From contig JAGQSC010000064.1 of NCBI GenBank assembly GCA_020439745.1, forward strand, positions 1-64,000: a stretch of 64,000 nucleotides of DNA, in the 5' to 3' direction. Position 1 is the stretch's first letter. The number at the start of each line of letters is the position of its first letter. Origin of the DNA: Acidobacteriota bacterium (lineage in GTDB: Bacteria > Acidobacteriota > Holophagae > Acanthopleuribacterales > Acanthopleuribacteraceae). The translations under genes were made by a program, and so were the position numbers. Under the pieces are notes generated by a model. It saw only the letters and a program-made list of their open reading frames with translations, made no database searches and was not told where the DNA came from. Below, piece by piece: positions 56,018-64,000 of the stretch.

Positions 56018-57241
56018 ATGGATGTGATGACCGGGATCACCATCTTAATCGTCACGGGACTGTTGATCAAACTGACCGATCACGAGTTTCGCCAACCCTA
56101 TCACCCCTTGAAGCTGTACCTGGCCATTTGGGGACTTGGACTGGGCCTGGCTTCGCTACCACTTGTGGACTACACACCCATCACCTCGGCGGGTTGGATC
56201 GCAGCCAGCTTGGGAGCCATCGCATTTTCCGGTGGAATCTTAACCACTTCGTGGGGATGCCCAAGACAGCCCTCTGACTTGACCATTGACACCCAATTAC
56301 TGAGCCGTATTCTCGTCTACAGCACCGTGGTTGGCTGTCTCGGTACCGTCCTACAGGCGATGTTCTTGGAACGATCGTTCGGGCTGGATGTGTACCTCAC
56401 CGATCCCGTTGAAGCGCGACGTCTTCACACACATATCCCCATTTGGGGCTATTTGGATTTGGTCAATACCGTCAACGTGGCCGCAGTAGCCCTATATTGG
56501 CAAAAAACTGGTAGGCCGCGTCTGTTCATGTGGCTCACTTTGGCATCGGCCACTGCCTCGGCTTTGCTGACAACAGACAGAACCCGGTTCTTTTTGATGC
56601 TGATCTGGGCCGAACTCGTAGCCGGATCGCGTAATCCACGTCGACGTTATCTGCGAATCGGTATCGTGGCGGTCATCTTAATCGGTTACTTCTCCGTGAT
56701 TGGGGATCATTACGAGCGCAGCTACCTGGAACGGTTTCAGCACATCATCCACTTACCCAAACCCTTGAAAATACTCGCCGATCCCTACATCTACTACACG
56801 TCTTCGTTTACGGCCATGGGCCAACTCGTCGATCAACCCTCGACAATGCTGATGGGCAAATCCTCGTTTGCCCCTATTGTTCACGTGGCAAGCGCTGTTT
56901 GGGACATTGAGCAGGCACCTTTGGTCGGGGAATTCACCTATGTCCCCATGGAAGTGAACACCTACACCTATCTCAGGCAGTTCTATGCCGATTTCGGGTG
57001 GCTGGGCATCGTACTGGGTCCCTATTTGTGCGGCCTTTTTTGTGGTTGGACCGAGGTCAAACGCCGAAACAATCCCACCGTCGGTTGGTCATTGCTCGCT
57101 GCTTTGATGGGTTATTGTTGTGTCATTAGCACCTTTGAAAACCTGTTTATTCAAGAGGCCATCTGGTTCTTGGCCGTGATATGCGCAGCGCTGGGATTCT
57201 ATGAACAACGACGCTATTCACGAGAAAGCAGCATCGAATAG
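56018..57241 (+). CDS. Oligosaccharide repeat-unit polymerase (Wzy-like)
   Basis: A 407-residue integral membrane protein with about ten to eleven segments and the pattern of the O-antigen/oligosaccharide polymerase family: DRTRFFLMLIWAEL (about 187-200), FTAMGQLVDQ (about 264-273) and NTYTYLRQFYADFGWLGIVLGPY (about 317-339). It polymerises lipid-linked oligosaccharide units in the periplasm. The start is ATG at 56018 although an upstream in-frame ATG at 55919 exists; the earlier one overlaps the start of the Wzz-like gene. Its 3' end overlaps the GT4 gene by 28 bases. Wzx and an initiating glycosyltransferase are not in the window. Confidence 0.75.
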   Translation: MDVMTGITILIVTGLLIKLTDHEFRQPYHPLKLYLAIWGLGLGLASLPLVDYTPITSAGWIAASLGAIAFSGGILTTSWGCPRQPSDLTIDTQLLSRILVYSTVVGCLGTVLQAMFLERSFGLDVYLTDPVEARRLHTHIPIWGYLDLVNTVNVAAVALYWQKTGRPRLFMWLTLASATASALLTTDRTRFFLMLIWAELVAGSRNPRRRYLRIGIVAVILIGYFSVIGDHYERSYLERFQHIIHLPKPLKILADPYIYYTSSFTAMGQLVDQPSTMLMGKSSFAPIVHVASAVWDIEQAPLVGEFTYVPMEVNTYTYLRQFYADFGWLGIVLGPYLCGLFCGWTEVKRRNNPTVGWSLLAALMGYCCVISTFENLFIQEAIWFLAVICAALGFYEQRRYSRESSIE

Positions 57242-58326
57242 ATCTTTTCGTAAGCTTGGCCTGCAGCCACAACGGTCAGTTGCTTCGTTTGGTCTTGGAT
57301 CCTTGTCGTTATTTGCTTTACTTGCTGAGCGTCGCCTGATAGCTCGACGATGAGTTCCGCCAATCCCGCCACATCGCGGGGCTCACAGGTAGGTAACCAC
57401 TCAGACCAATCCCGAAGCAGACCCACCCGTGTACCAGCAATGGGTATCCCCGCCGCACCTGCCTCCACAAACACGACGCCTTGCGACTCATGTCGCGACC
57501 CATGGAGCAGCAGATCCGCCCATTTGTAATGTTCAGGCATCCGATCCGGAAGCACCTCAGCCACCCAATCAACGAAGGGATGACTGGTGAGTTTCTGCAC
57601 TACATCCCTTTCGACGGCGCCGCCCACAATACGCCATTCCAACGGTACAGTCTGAGAAACCTGCAACACGGCTTCCAACAAGGTCAAATAGTCTTTTACC
57701 CGGTTCACCGATCCCACCGACAACACACGCAGCGGTTGATGTGGGATACGAACAGGGCCTTCAAATTGCTGCCAAGGGATCCCATAGGAAACAACCGAGT
57801 TGCGGTCCATGGTTCCTACACAACCGAGGGTTCGTGCTTTTTGGTCTTGAGAGGGAAAAACGATCATGTCCGCATGGCGACACACCCACTTCAACAACCT
57901 ACGCGACCACCATGTGAGTTGACCGCCATAGCCGATATCCGGCAAGCACGCGGGTTCAAAACCATTGAACGTCACCACACAGGGAATACCTAGAGAACGG
58001 GCGGCCCACACCGCTGCAGCACCTCCGGGATATCCCCAGATCCCGTGAATCAAGGACAAGGGCTGTTGGCGATGCATGCGTATCAAGCGCTGCTTCAACC
58101 CCCAAATCTGGGCGAATACATGACGCTGAGGCGCAACCCGTTCAACACCAGGCAATGATTCAGACGGATTCCCAAAACATACGCGATCCACTGAAAACCG
58201 CCGAGATAGGTGTTCAAACAGTGAAACGAGAGCAGGGACATATTGACCATCGCCCCTCTTGACCAGCCCACCATGTGCCACCCAAGCCACTCTTGCTTGC
58301 GCTATGGGCTGTACCTTCTCGTTCAT
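57214..58326 (-). CDS. GT4-family glycosyltransferase
   Basis: A 370-residue GT-B fold glycosyltransferase, retaining GT4 type, that transfers an NDP-sugar. The C-terminal Rossmann domain shows LRVLSVGSVNRVKDYLTLLEAV and the donor-binding motif HGSRHESQGVVFVEAGAAGIP (E-x7-E pattern). The N-terminal domain begins at about residue 10 with ARVAWVAHGG. The start is set at 58326 on the N-terminal fit of the family, with an upstream ATG at 58368 as an alternative that would overlap the methyltransferase gene. It is convergent with the polymerase gene and divergent from the methyltransferase. Confidence 0.82.
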   Translation of the reverse strand: MNEKVQPIAQARVAWVAHGGLVKRGDGQYVPALVSLFEHLSRRFSVDRVCFGNPSESLPGVERVAPQRHVFAQIWGLKQRLIRMHRQQPLSLIHGIWGYPGGAAAVWAARSLGIPCVVTFNGFEPACLPDIGYGGQLTWWSRRLLKWVCRHADMIVFPSQDQKARTLGCVGTMDRNSVVSYGIPWQQFEGPVRIPHQPLRVLSVGSVNRVKDYLTLLEAVLQVSQTVPLEWRIVGGAVERDVVQKLTSHPFVDWVAEVLPDRMPEHYKWADLLLHGSRHESQGVVFVEAGAAGIPIAGTRVGLLRDWSEWLPTCEPRDVAGLAELIVELSGDAQQVKQITTRIQDQTKQLTVVAAGQAYEKIYSMLLSRE

Positions 58327-58366
58327 GGCCCGATAGAATGGCACAATCTCAAGGATGGATCCAGCC

Positions 58367-59089
58367 ATGACGCGTGCATTCGCTAATCAATACACTGCCG
58401 TGAGAACTCATGAAGGTCGTATCTATTCAGATGACGAGCTTCAAAAACTCCCAGATGTAGACCCCCGACACCCGCTGGTCCACGAATGGGCGTTAAGAAA
58501 AAAGACTGCCGAACGCATTGTTTCATATTCACAAACGATTGGCGCTCAGTCGGTGCTTGATGTGGGCTGCGGCAACGGATGGGCCAGTAAACTGATCGCC
58601 AAATCCGGTCTGTCTGTGACGGCAATCGATGTGAATCAACCTGAACTGGAACAGGCCAAAAGGGTCTTCGCCGACTCACGAAACCTTCAGTTCATGCTGA
58701 TGGATCCTGCAAGGGGCGAACTGCCGACCGGTCCCTTTGATTTGGTCACGTTGATGAGCTCGATCCAATATTTCAGTGACCTCACTGGGCTTATCCACAG
58801 ATTGCTCAGCTGTCTTCAGCATGAAGGCTGCATCCTGATCGCAGACACCCCCTTTTATTCGGTGGAAGAAGCCGATCAAGCGCGCAATCGCAGCCATGAC
58901 TACTACACCGGCATCGGTTACCCCGAATTTGCGGACAACTACCATCACCATACCTGGCCTGAACTCCGACCTTTCAATCCCCAACTGATTTACGACCCCA
59001 GATCCTGGATCTGCCGGTTTCGGCGGCAGGTGTTGCGTCATGTTGTCGTTCCTTTTCCCATGATCGTAATCAAGCGTGGGCCCACGTGA
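58367..59089 (+). CDS. Class I SAM-dependent methyltransferase (polysaccharide cluster)
   Basis: A 240-residue enzyme with motif I LDVGCGNGWASKLI (about 63-76), an acidic AIDVNQPE loop (about 85-92) and a typical VTLMSSIQYFS motif. It looks like the small-molecule/sugar methyltransferases found in O-antigen clusters. The start is ATG at 58367 with AAGGATGG upstream; an ATG at 58355 lacks spacing to a ribosome site. Its last codons overlap the start of the next glycosyltransferase (GTGA), so the two are coupled and probably modify the same glycan. Confidence 0.8.
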   Translation: MTRAFANQYTAVRTHEGRIYSDDELQKLPDVDPRHPLVHEWALRKKTAERIVSYSQTIGAQSVLDVGCGNGWASKLIAKSGLSVTAIDVNQPELEQAKRVFADSRNLQFMLMDPARGELPTGPFDLVTLMSSIQYFSDLTGLIHRLLSCLQHEGCILIADTPFYSVEEADQARNRSHDYYTGIGYPEFADNYHHHTWPELRPFNPQLIYDPRSWICRFRRQVLRHVVVPFPMIVIKRGPT

Positions 59090-60126
59090 AAATTGCCCAC
59101 ATATGTCACTTCAGGACGCCATCGCCCCAACCGCCCACCGTGCACGCACTGCTCAGCGAGCTCGCGCACTTGGGTCACGAGGTCATCGCCTTCTCGCGTT
59201 CCATGGGACCAAAACTGAAAAGCCCTTATGAGGTCGTCCAGGTTGAAGATCGATTCCCTGACGCAATCCGAATGCGCCAGATACCGAAGTCACTGCACCG
59301 ATCCGTGCTCGAATCACAACCCGACGTCATTTGGATGCAGTCGCTCAACTATCCCCGTGCCCTGGCCCACCTGGCCCGAGATCACGGACGTTTATTCGCC
59401 CAACATCACGGCGAACGGCCGTTGCGCGGCATGGGCCGCTGGATTCAGAAGCTGGCATTTAATCGCGCTGCCGGTTTCCTCTTTTGCGGCGCGCAGAATG
59501 GGGCTGAGTGGATGGAAGCCCATCTCGTGACCCGATCCCAAATTCACGAAGTCCATGAGGGAAGCACGCTTTTCCAACTGGTGGCTCCCGAGCAAAAAGA
59601 ACACAAAACCATTGCCTGGATAGGACATCTCAACCCGAACAAGGATCCCTTGTTCGTGCTCAATGGACTGGAGCCATTCCTGACGGAAGATCCTCGACTC
59701 AGACTGGTCATGGCCTTCGGACAGGCACCCTTGATGCCGAAGGTTCAAGAGTGGATATCCCATCATCCCAACATTGCCAAGCAGATCGATTTGTTGGGCT
59801 CCATACCGCCTGACCATGTGGAGCAGTTTCTCAATCGCGCACGGTATTTCGTGAGCGCCAGCCATCGCGAATCTACAGGCTATGCCCTGTGTGAAGCCAT
59901 CGCGTGCGGTGCCACCCCGATCGTAACCGATATCCCTTCTCATCGGTATCTCGTTCAGGAATGTGGCTTCCTCTACAAACCAGGCGACATAGACATGTTT
60001 CGCGATGCCCTCTCCTGCGCTTTGAACCAGCCAATTCAGCCACCATTGCTACGGCAGCATTTCGAGGCGCACCTCAGTTACCCAGCTATTGCCAAGCGAC
60101 TTTCCGACATTTTCGCCAACGCCTAA
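59086..60126 (+). CDS. GT4-family glycosyltransferase, second of the cluster
   Basis: A 346-residue GT-B glycosyltransferase. The N-terminal domain starts KIAHICHF and the C-terminal domain has KTIAWIGHLNPNKDPLFVLNGL and the donor-site motif ASHRESTGYALCEAIACGATPIVTD (about residues 263-287, E-x7-E type). It starts at GTG 59086, overlapping the methyltransferase stop by four bases. The acceptor is probably a lipid-linked oligosaccharide. It ends four bases into the convergent methyltransferase gene at 60123-60881. Confidence 0.85.
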   Translation: MKIAHICHFRTPSPQPPTVHALLSELAHLGHEVIAFSRSMGPKLKSPYEVVQVEDRFPDAIRMRQIPKSLHRSVLESQPDVIWMQSLNYPRALAHLARDHGRLFAQHHGERPLRGMGRWIQKLAFNRAAGFLFCGAQNGAEWMEAHLVTRSQIHEVHEGSTLFQLVAPEQKEHKTIAWIGHLNPNKDPLFVLNGLEPFLTEDPRLRLVMAFGQAPLMPKVQEWISHHPNIAKQIDLLGSIPPDHVEQFLNRARYFVSASHRESTGYALCEAIACGATPIVTDIPSHRYLVQECGFLYKPGDIDMFRDALSCALNQPIQPPLLRQHFEAHLSYPAIAKRLSDIFANA

Positions 60127-60881
60127 TTCGGGTTTTTCAGCACAAGCACCAAGTGGTCACCACCAAACCAACACACCCGCGACACAAGTCGATCGAGTGG
60201 TCGTATCAAGGCGTTCCAGAACCGAGCCATTAAGAATCGTTCACTCTGCGCAGGTGTCGATAACAGTGGTCCCAAAGACCTGCTGTCGATGACCTGCCAG
60301 GAGGGCGCAAAAGATGATCGGCTCACATAAGAAAACAGCCATCCGTCTGATGTGACCGCTTCTCGATGGTGCAGGCGTCGCCAAAGGGCCGACCAATCGC
60401 CGCTCAATAACTGACTGAAAGCAGACATCAGGTGAAGAGGCGGCATCACCACGACGATCAACACACCGCCAGGATTCAAATGTTGGCGCATTTGCTGATG
60501 AACATCCAAATCCGAGGGAAGTGCATTCCAGACGCCAAAATTGGCCAGAATCACGTCGTAGGGGCCTTCCAATTCATCCAAAGAACCAAGTCTGACATTG
60601 ATCTTGCAGTCCACAGGTAGCTTGGACTTGGCCACGTCCACCATTTGCGGCGAAATGTCATACGCATCGACGCTCAGGCCTCGATCCAGCCAGAAAGGAA
60701 AATCGGATCCCGGCCCACAGCCAAAATCCAATACCGACGCATCGGGTGAGAGCCATGGATCGATCATCTTGTAGATTGCGTCGCGGAAGCGCCTCACCTG
60801 AGGATTCTCATTGAAGCGATCGTACGATTGCGACAATCGATCAAATACAGAGGCTGCCTGTGCGCAATCTGACTGGGTCAT
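60123..60881 (-). CDS. Class I SAM-dependent methyltransferase, second of the cluster
   Basis: A 252-residue enzyme with motif I LDFGCGPGSDFPF (about 50-62), an AYDISPQMV loop (about 72-80), and a late WNALPSDLDVHQQMRQHLNPGGVLIVVV segment. The start is set at ATG 60881; the open frame continues far upstream but that part is antisense to the membrane-protein gene and has no coding character. It ends by overlapping the GT4 gene head-on. The substrate is unknown, but the context suggests a sugar or lipid carrier. Confidence 0.75.
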   Translation of the reverse strand: MTQSDCAQAASVFDRLSQSYDRFNENPQVRRFRDAIYKMIDPWLSPDASVLDFGCGPGSDFPFWLDRGLSVDAYDISPQMVDVAKSKLPVDCKINVRLGSLDELEGPYDVILANFGVWNALPSDLDVHQQMRQHLNPGGVLIVVVMPPLHLMSAFSQLLSGDWSALWRRLHHREAVTSDGWLFSYVSRSSFAPSWQVIDSRSLGPLLSTPAQSERFLMARFWNALIRPLDRLVSRVCWFGGDHLVLVLKNPN

Positions 60882-60944
60882 GGGCCATTCTAGCTCAGCC
60901 ACACATACCTTGACCTGAAAATCCGCTCGACGGAAGATAGGCCC

Positions 60945-61886
60945 ATGAACACCCTCACACGCCGAATAGTTCTCGTGTTTCTTGCGGCCACGATCACCGT
61001 CAGTAACCGAGAAGCCATGCGATTGAGTGAGCGCTCCAACGTGGATCTGGTGGCCGACATGCAATTCGAGATCGACGGCGTGCTCAATCACCATTTCGGC
61101 GGACCCTACGGCTACCGAGTTCTGGTCCCATACAGCGTCCACGCCCTTTCGACATGGAGCGGCATCACACCCACACACGTTGACTGGATACTTCAGTTCC
61201 TCTGGGTTCTGATCGCACTTGAACTGATGTGGGCCGTCAGTGGGCGCAACCACCTGATTGTGGCTTTACTGGCGTTTTATTTGGTGGTCTGCCAGAGCTA
61301 CATTCCCGGTCCTTCCATAGCCGAAACACAAGACGTCATCAACTTAGCCGTGTTCTTGGGATTCATCCACAGCCACCGGAAACAACATACCCTCGCAGCA
61401 ATGCTGTGGATGGCCCTGGGACTATTGAATAAGGAAACGCCTTTTGCGCTATTCATCTACCTGGGTTATTGGCTGTTTGTCGTCGGAGACCGCTACGCCC
61501 GCAGGATTTCACTTCCCCTCATTGCTATTGCCATCGTCACGTTTGTCGCGCTTCACTTGGCGATTCCATCTAGCTCGGGCTCGTGGTTTCAGTTCAAGCT
61601 ACTCCACACCAATTTTTGGGGTCCTTATGCACTGAAAAACAACCTTTACGCGCTGTTGTTACTAGCACCCTTGATCGGTTCCGCCGTTAAGTCACAGTTG
61701 ATCAAGCCGAGCAGTTTCAACCGATCCATTCTTGCGACGGTCGGGTTTCTCATCGCCGTTCACTATGTCTTTGGGGTCGTACGCGAGCTTCGGCTTTGGC
61801 TTCCCGTCATCGCCTTGTTGCTCATCGCCAGTGGCCCTTTCATGCGTCAACTCGCCAGTCCACCCGCAAAATCAGAACTAGAGTGA
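60945..61886 (+). CDS. Polytopic membrane protein of the polysaccharide cluster, unknown function
   Basis: A 313-residue protein with about eight to nine hydrophobic segments. It carries GPYGYRVLVPY (about 53-63) in the first periplasmic loop and NKETPFALFIYLGYW (about 161-175) near the middle, a layout that recalls GT-C fold transferases that use polyprenyl-phosphate sugars. No DxD or EFWxR-type motif is plain. It may add a side-branch sugar in the periplasm. It is separated from the methyltransferase by 63 bases, divergent from it, and ends 78 bases before the oxidase-like operon. Confidence 0.6.
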   Translation: MNTLTRRIVLVFLAATITVSNREAMRLSERSNVDLVADMQFEIDGVLNHHFGGPYGYRVLVPYSVHALSTWSGITPTHVDWILQFLWVLIALELMWAVSGRNHLIVALLAFYLVVCQSYIPGPSIAETQDVINLAVFLGFIHSHRKQHTLAAMLWMALGLLNKETPFALFIYLGYWLFVVGDRYARRISLPLIAIAIVTFVALHLAIPSSSGSWFQFKLLHTNFWGPYALKNNLYALLLLAPLIGSAVKSQLIKPSSFNRSILATVGFLIAVHYVFGVVRELRLWLPVIALLLIASGPFMRQLASPPAKSELE

Positions 61887-61964
61887 ACATGACAGCCGTC
61901 ATAATCTAGCGACAGAGCCGGATCCCATAATCGCCCTTGGAGACATCACTCACCGGAGGGCCTC

Positions 61965-63350
61965 ATGACGGATCGGGTACAGCGTTCACTATCACGCATG
62001 TGGTTTGCCTTGGCCATTGGAAGCTTGGTACTGGCCGGCATACTGGCAGCACTTCTTGTCATCGCCAGGGTCCCACCGTTCCACGACTGGATTACGGATC
62101 CGCTTTTCTTCAAGCGGTGTCTGGTGGTTCACGTTGATTTATCGCTGTTCGTTTGGTTCAGCGCCTTCTTGATGTTTCTGTACTCGCGGCTGCCACGCGA
62201 CCCACATTTTCTGGCTCAGGAAATAGCAGCCATCGCTTGCGCCATCACAGGCGTGATGATGATGGTCATCGCGGCTGGCATGCCGGCATCAACGCCCATC
62301 CTCTCCAATTACCTGCCCGTGATCGACCACCCTCTTTTCTTGGGTGGGCTCGTCGCGTTTGCAACGGGCATCGGTCTCCAAGTGCTACAGCCCAGACTGA
62401 TACCCGATCAGTCTTCCACCGAGACCAGGCTCCCCGAGGTGGCGCAGTTGGGTCTGCGCGCTGCGGGCATCGCCATCTTATTTGCGGTCATCACGATTTG
62501 GGCAGCCTGGTGGCAGACCTCCCGGGCGCTGGGCCCATCAACCTATTTCGAACTCCTGTTTTGGGGTGGCGGACACGTCTTTCAGTTCGCAAACACGTGC
62601 GGCATGTTGGTGGCCTGGACCGCACTTACAGCGTTTGCGACGGGCAAGACGCCTTGCAGTCGGCGAACAGCGTTTGCGTTGTTTGCCTGGCTCTTATTGC
62701 CCGTGTTCGCTGCCCCCCTTCTCACCCTGGCAGGCACCGGGACCACGCTATACCGAACCGCATTCACAGCCATGATGCAGTGGGGTATTTTCCCTGTAGT
62801 GCTCGTGTTCCTGGCCCTGTGTTTCCGCCGTTTCTGGCAAACCCGTCACCAGCGAGATTCCACCTATCGCATCATCAGGTTGGGTTTCGCGTCCAGCGTC
62901 ACTTTGACGCTCCTGGGTTTTGGGCTGGGTGCCATGATTCGCGGTTCCAACACCCTGGTTCCCGCCCATTACCACGCCAATATCGGCGCTGTGACCTGTG
63001 CCTATATGACGCTCACTTTCGCCATACTCGCCGAGCTGGGCTACCACATCAAATCAATACGGCTGTTGAACTGGTCGCGTTGGCAACCCGCCGCATTTGG
63101 TTTAGGGCAAGCTGTCTTTGCGGCGGGCTTTGGCCTGGCCGGTGCCTACGGCATGGGCCGCAAACTGTATGGATCTGAACAAGCCATTCATAGTACGGCG
63201 GCAAGCGTGGGTCTGGTGGTCATGGGGATTGGCGGTCTGATGGCCATTGTGGGCGGCATTGCCTACCTCACGGTCTCACTGCACGCAATGGCACATGCCG
63301 ACCAAGACGACACCGCGCCCGTCGGCGAAAAACAAATTGCAACTATTTAA
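61965..63350 (+). CDS. Heme-copper oxidase-like subunit I lacking the helix VII CuB histidine pair
   Basis: A 461-residue membrane protein with about twelve helices of the heme-copper oxidase (COX1) superfamily. Helix II histidine His56 (VVHVDLS) would bind low-spin heme, His204 in WGGGHVFQF matches the helix VI copper/iron site, and His335/His337 in PAHYHANIG match the helix X H-x-H heme ligands. No histidine occurs between about residues 205 and 294, so the paired helix VII ligands (AHH or PHH in known families) are missing; the region reads GTGTTLYRTAF. The helix VI tyrosine position (His+4) is Phe208. The protein may be a divergent NO reductase or a non-oxidase electron-transfer subunit. 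GGAGG precedes the ATG. A small subunit and a CuA subunit follow. Confidence 0.85.
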   Translation: MTDRVQRSLSRMWFALAIGSLVLAGILAALLVIARVPPFHDWITDPLFFKRCLVVHVDLSLFVWFSAFLMFLYSRLPRDPHFLAQEIAAIACAITGVMMMVIAAGMPASTPILSNYLPVIDHPLFLGGLVAFATGIGLQVLQPRLIPDQSSTETRLPEVAQLGLRAAGIAILFAVITIWAAWWQTSRALGPSTYFELLFWGGGHVFQFANTCGMLVAWTALTAFATGKTPCSRRTAFALFAWLLLPVFAAPLLTLAGTGTTLYRTAFTAMMQWGIFPVVLVFLALCFRRFWQTRHQRDSTYRIIRLGFASSVTLTLLGFGLGAMIRGSNTLVPAHYHANIGAVTCAYMTLTFAILAELGYHIKSIRLLNWSRWQPAAFGLGQAVFAAGFGLAGAYGMGRKLYGSEQAIHSTAASVGLVVMGIGGLMAIVGGIAYLTVSLHAMAHADQDDTAPVGEKQIATI

Positions 63351-63361
63351 GGAGGTTTCAT

Positions 63362-63508
63362 ATGAGTCAAGATCCAAAGCACCCACTCCAGAAACTCCTA
63401 GACAACCCCTGGCTATTGCTCGCCCTTGGGATTCTAGTTCCTGTCCTTTCATACACGGTATGGGGCTGGATTGAGTTGGCCAATCTGGGCGCGGCGCAGT
63501 TGCCGTGA
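63362..63508 (+). CDS. 48-residue single-span membrane subunit of the oxidase-like operon
   Basis: A 48-residue protein starting at ATG 63362 with AAGGAGG seven bases upstream, between subunit I and subunit II. A short polar N-terminus (MSQDPKHPLQKLLDNP) leads into one hydrophobic span (about residues 17-38, WLLLALGILVPVLSYTVWGWI) and ends at QLP. Small accessory subunits of this size occur in cbb3- and ba3-type oxidases. The role is probably assembly or stability. It is not recognised as any named family. Confidence 0.7.
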   Translation: MSQDPKHPLQKLLDNPWLLLALGILVPVLSYTVWGWIELANLGAAQLP

Positions 63509-63533
63509 CCGGTCGTCCTGGAGGAGCACTGAG

Positions 63534-64000
63534 ATGAGTATTCACATACCCGAAAAAGACTGGTTTAAGGCCCCCACTGGCGGCGAACGCGTTTGGATCG
63601 CGCTTTCGTTGGTATGGTGCCTGATCATGTTCATCATGATGCCGGTCTGGCACTTTAAAGGAAAACAGAATAGTACAGGGGAAGCCTATCGCGTGGAACC
63701 TGCCCAATTCATGGCCCGCGTCCAACAGTCCATCCAAACCCAGTCCGTGGGCGAGGAAAACGGTGTGCCGATTGTTCAACCGCCGCCCGGAGGCGACGCC
63801 TACCTACTCGGTCAGATGTGGCGCTGGCAACCCATCCTGAAACTCAAAAAGGATCAAAGCTATCGTTTACACGTATCGTCCTTAGACCTGCAGCACGGAT
63901 TCTCGTTGTTGCCGGTCAATATGAACTTCCATATTCTTCCGGGCTATGACCACGTGCTTACGATCACTCCCACGCAAACGGGCGAGTACCAGGTGATCTG
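63534..64000 (+). CDS. CuA-type subunit II of heme-copper oxidase-like complex (partial, runs off the window)
   Basis: The visible 155 residues start at ATG 63534 with GGAGG upstream. One N-terminal membrane anchor (about 21-38, WIALSLVWCLIMFIMMPVW) is followed by a periplasmic cupredoxin domain. MWRWQP and SLDLQHGFSLLP (His in LQHGFS) match the CuA domain, and the NFHILPGYDHVL and TGEYQVI strands follow. The cysteine pair, the second histidine and the methionine of the CuA site would lie beyond 64000, so metal binding is not proven. The pairing with a subunit I without the CuB histidine pair is unexpected. Confidence 0.85.
   Translation, partial: MSIHIPEKDWFKAPTGGERVWIALSLVWCLIMFIMMPVWHFKGKQNSTGEAYRVEPAQFMARVQQSIQTQSVGEENGVPIVQPPPGGDAYLLGQMWRWQPILKLKKDQSYRLHVSSLDLQHGFSLLPVNMNFHILPGYDHVLTITPTQTGEYQVI

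Noticed and set aside
60882-61253. Long upstream extension of the methyltransferase gene at 60123
   Set aside because: It would overlap the divergent membrane-protein gene, and the sequence there has no methyltransferase features; the ATG at 60881 fits the fold.
51074-61886. Complete Wzx/Wzy-dependent polysaccharide locus
   Set aside because: No Wzx flippase, initiating glycosyltransferase or export gene is recognisable in the window, so only a partial locus can be claimed.

Overview
The window looks like part of the chromosome of a Gram-negative, free-living bacterium of moderate GC. It has an AcrAB-TolC-type efflux operon, an outer-membrane factor, a Wzz/Wzy-like polysaccharide cluster, NagZ and AsmA-like envelope proteins. 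Several features point to Acidobacteriota (perhaps a Holophagae-like lineage): a serine/threonine kinase with C-terminal TPRs coupled to an ECF sigma factor, winged-helix/TPR regulators, and surface proteins with tandem ~110-residue beta-sandwich repeats. This placement is an inference from gene content. I see no rRNA, CRISPR array, insertion sequence, prophage or integrase, and no gene-free stretch longer than about 300 bases; the longest gaps are the intergenic regions around 37025-37268 and 33157-33322.

Layout. 1-4603 (minus): parE-parC-ubiE, then tRNA-Leu and a strong terminator. 4692-10335 (plus): YbhN-like protein, divergent polysaccharide deacetylase, CPA2 antiporter, AsmA-like protein. 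10388-16784: RND efflux operon (adaptor, pump, outer-membrane factor) divergent from a TetR regulator, with an AcrR-like palindrome between them. 16870-25672: secreted serine hydrolase, a membrane protein behind a sigma-54-type promoter, GST, methyltransferase, a repeat-domain secreted protein, nhaA with a possible structured leader, PAP2 phosphatase, RluA-type pseudouridine synthase. 25638-28873 (minus): ECF sigma factor and TPR kinase. 29016-33156 (minus): tRNA-Met(CAT), nagZ, mutS, VanZ-like gene. 33323-38904: housekeeping genes ssb, dut, rlmN, SpoU methylase, HU, purM, purN. 38904-48012: sigma-54 activator, giant PKD/repeat surface protein, winged-helix/TPR regulator and beta-propeller protein. 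48046-50985: SnoaL-like protein, CocE-type hydrolase, DUF1801 protein. 51074-61886: polysaccharide or glycolipid cluster (nucleotidyltransferase, two B12-type radical SAM enzymes, Wzz-like, Wzy-like, two GT4 glycosyltransferases, two methyltransferases, a polytopic membrane protein). 61965-64000: a heme-copper-oxidase-like operon that runs off the right edge.

The most unusual locus is the last one. Its subunit I keeps the heme-ligand histidines but has no histidine in the helix that normally supplies the paired CuB ligands, yet it is followed by a CuA-type subunit II. Second is the polysaccharide cluster with two tandem B12-binding radical SAM proteins, packed by repeated convergent gene overlaps. 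Third is the nhaA leader, which can form two mutually exclusive structures.
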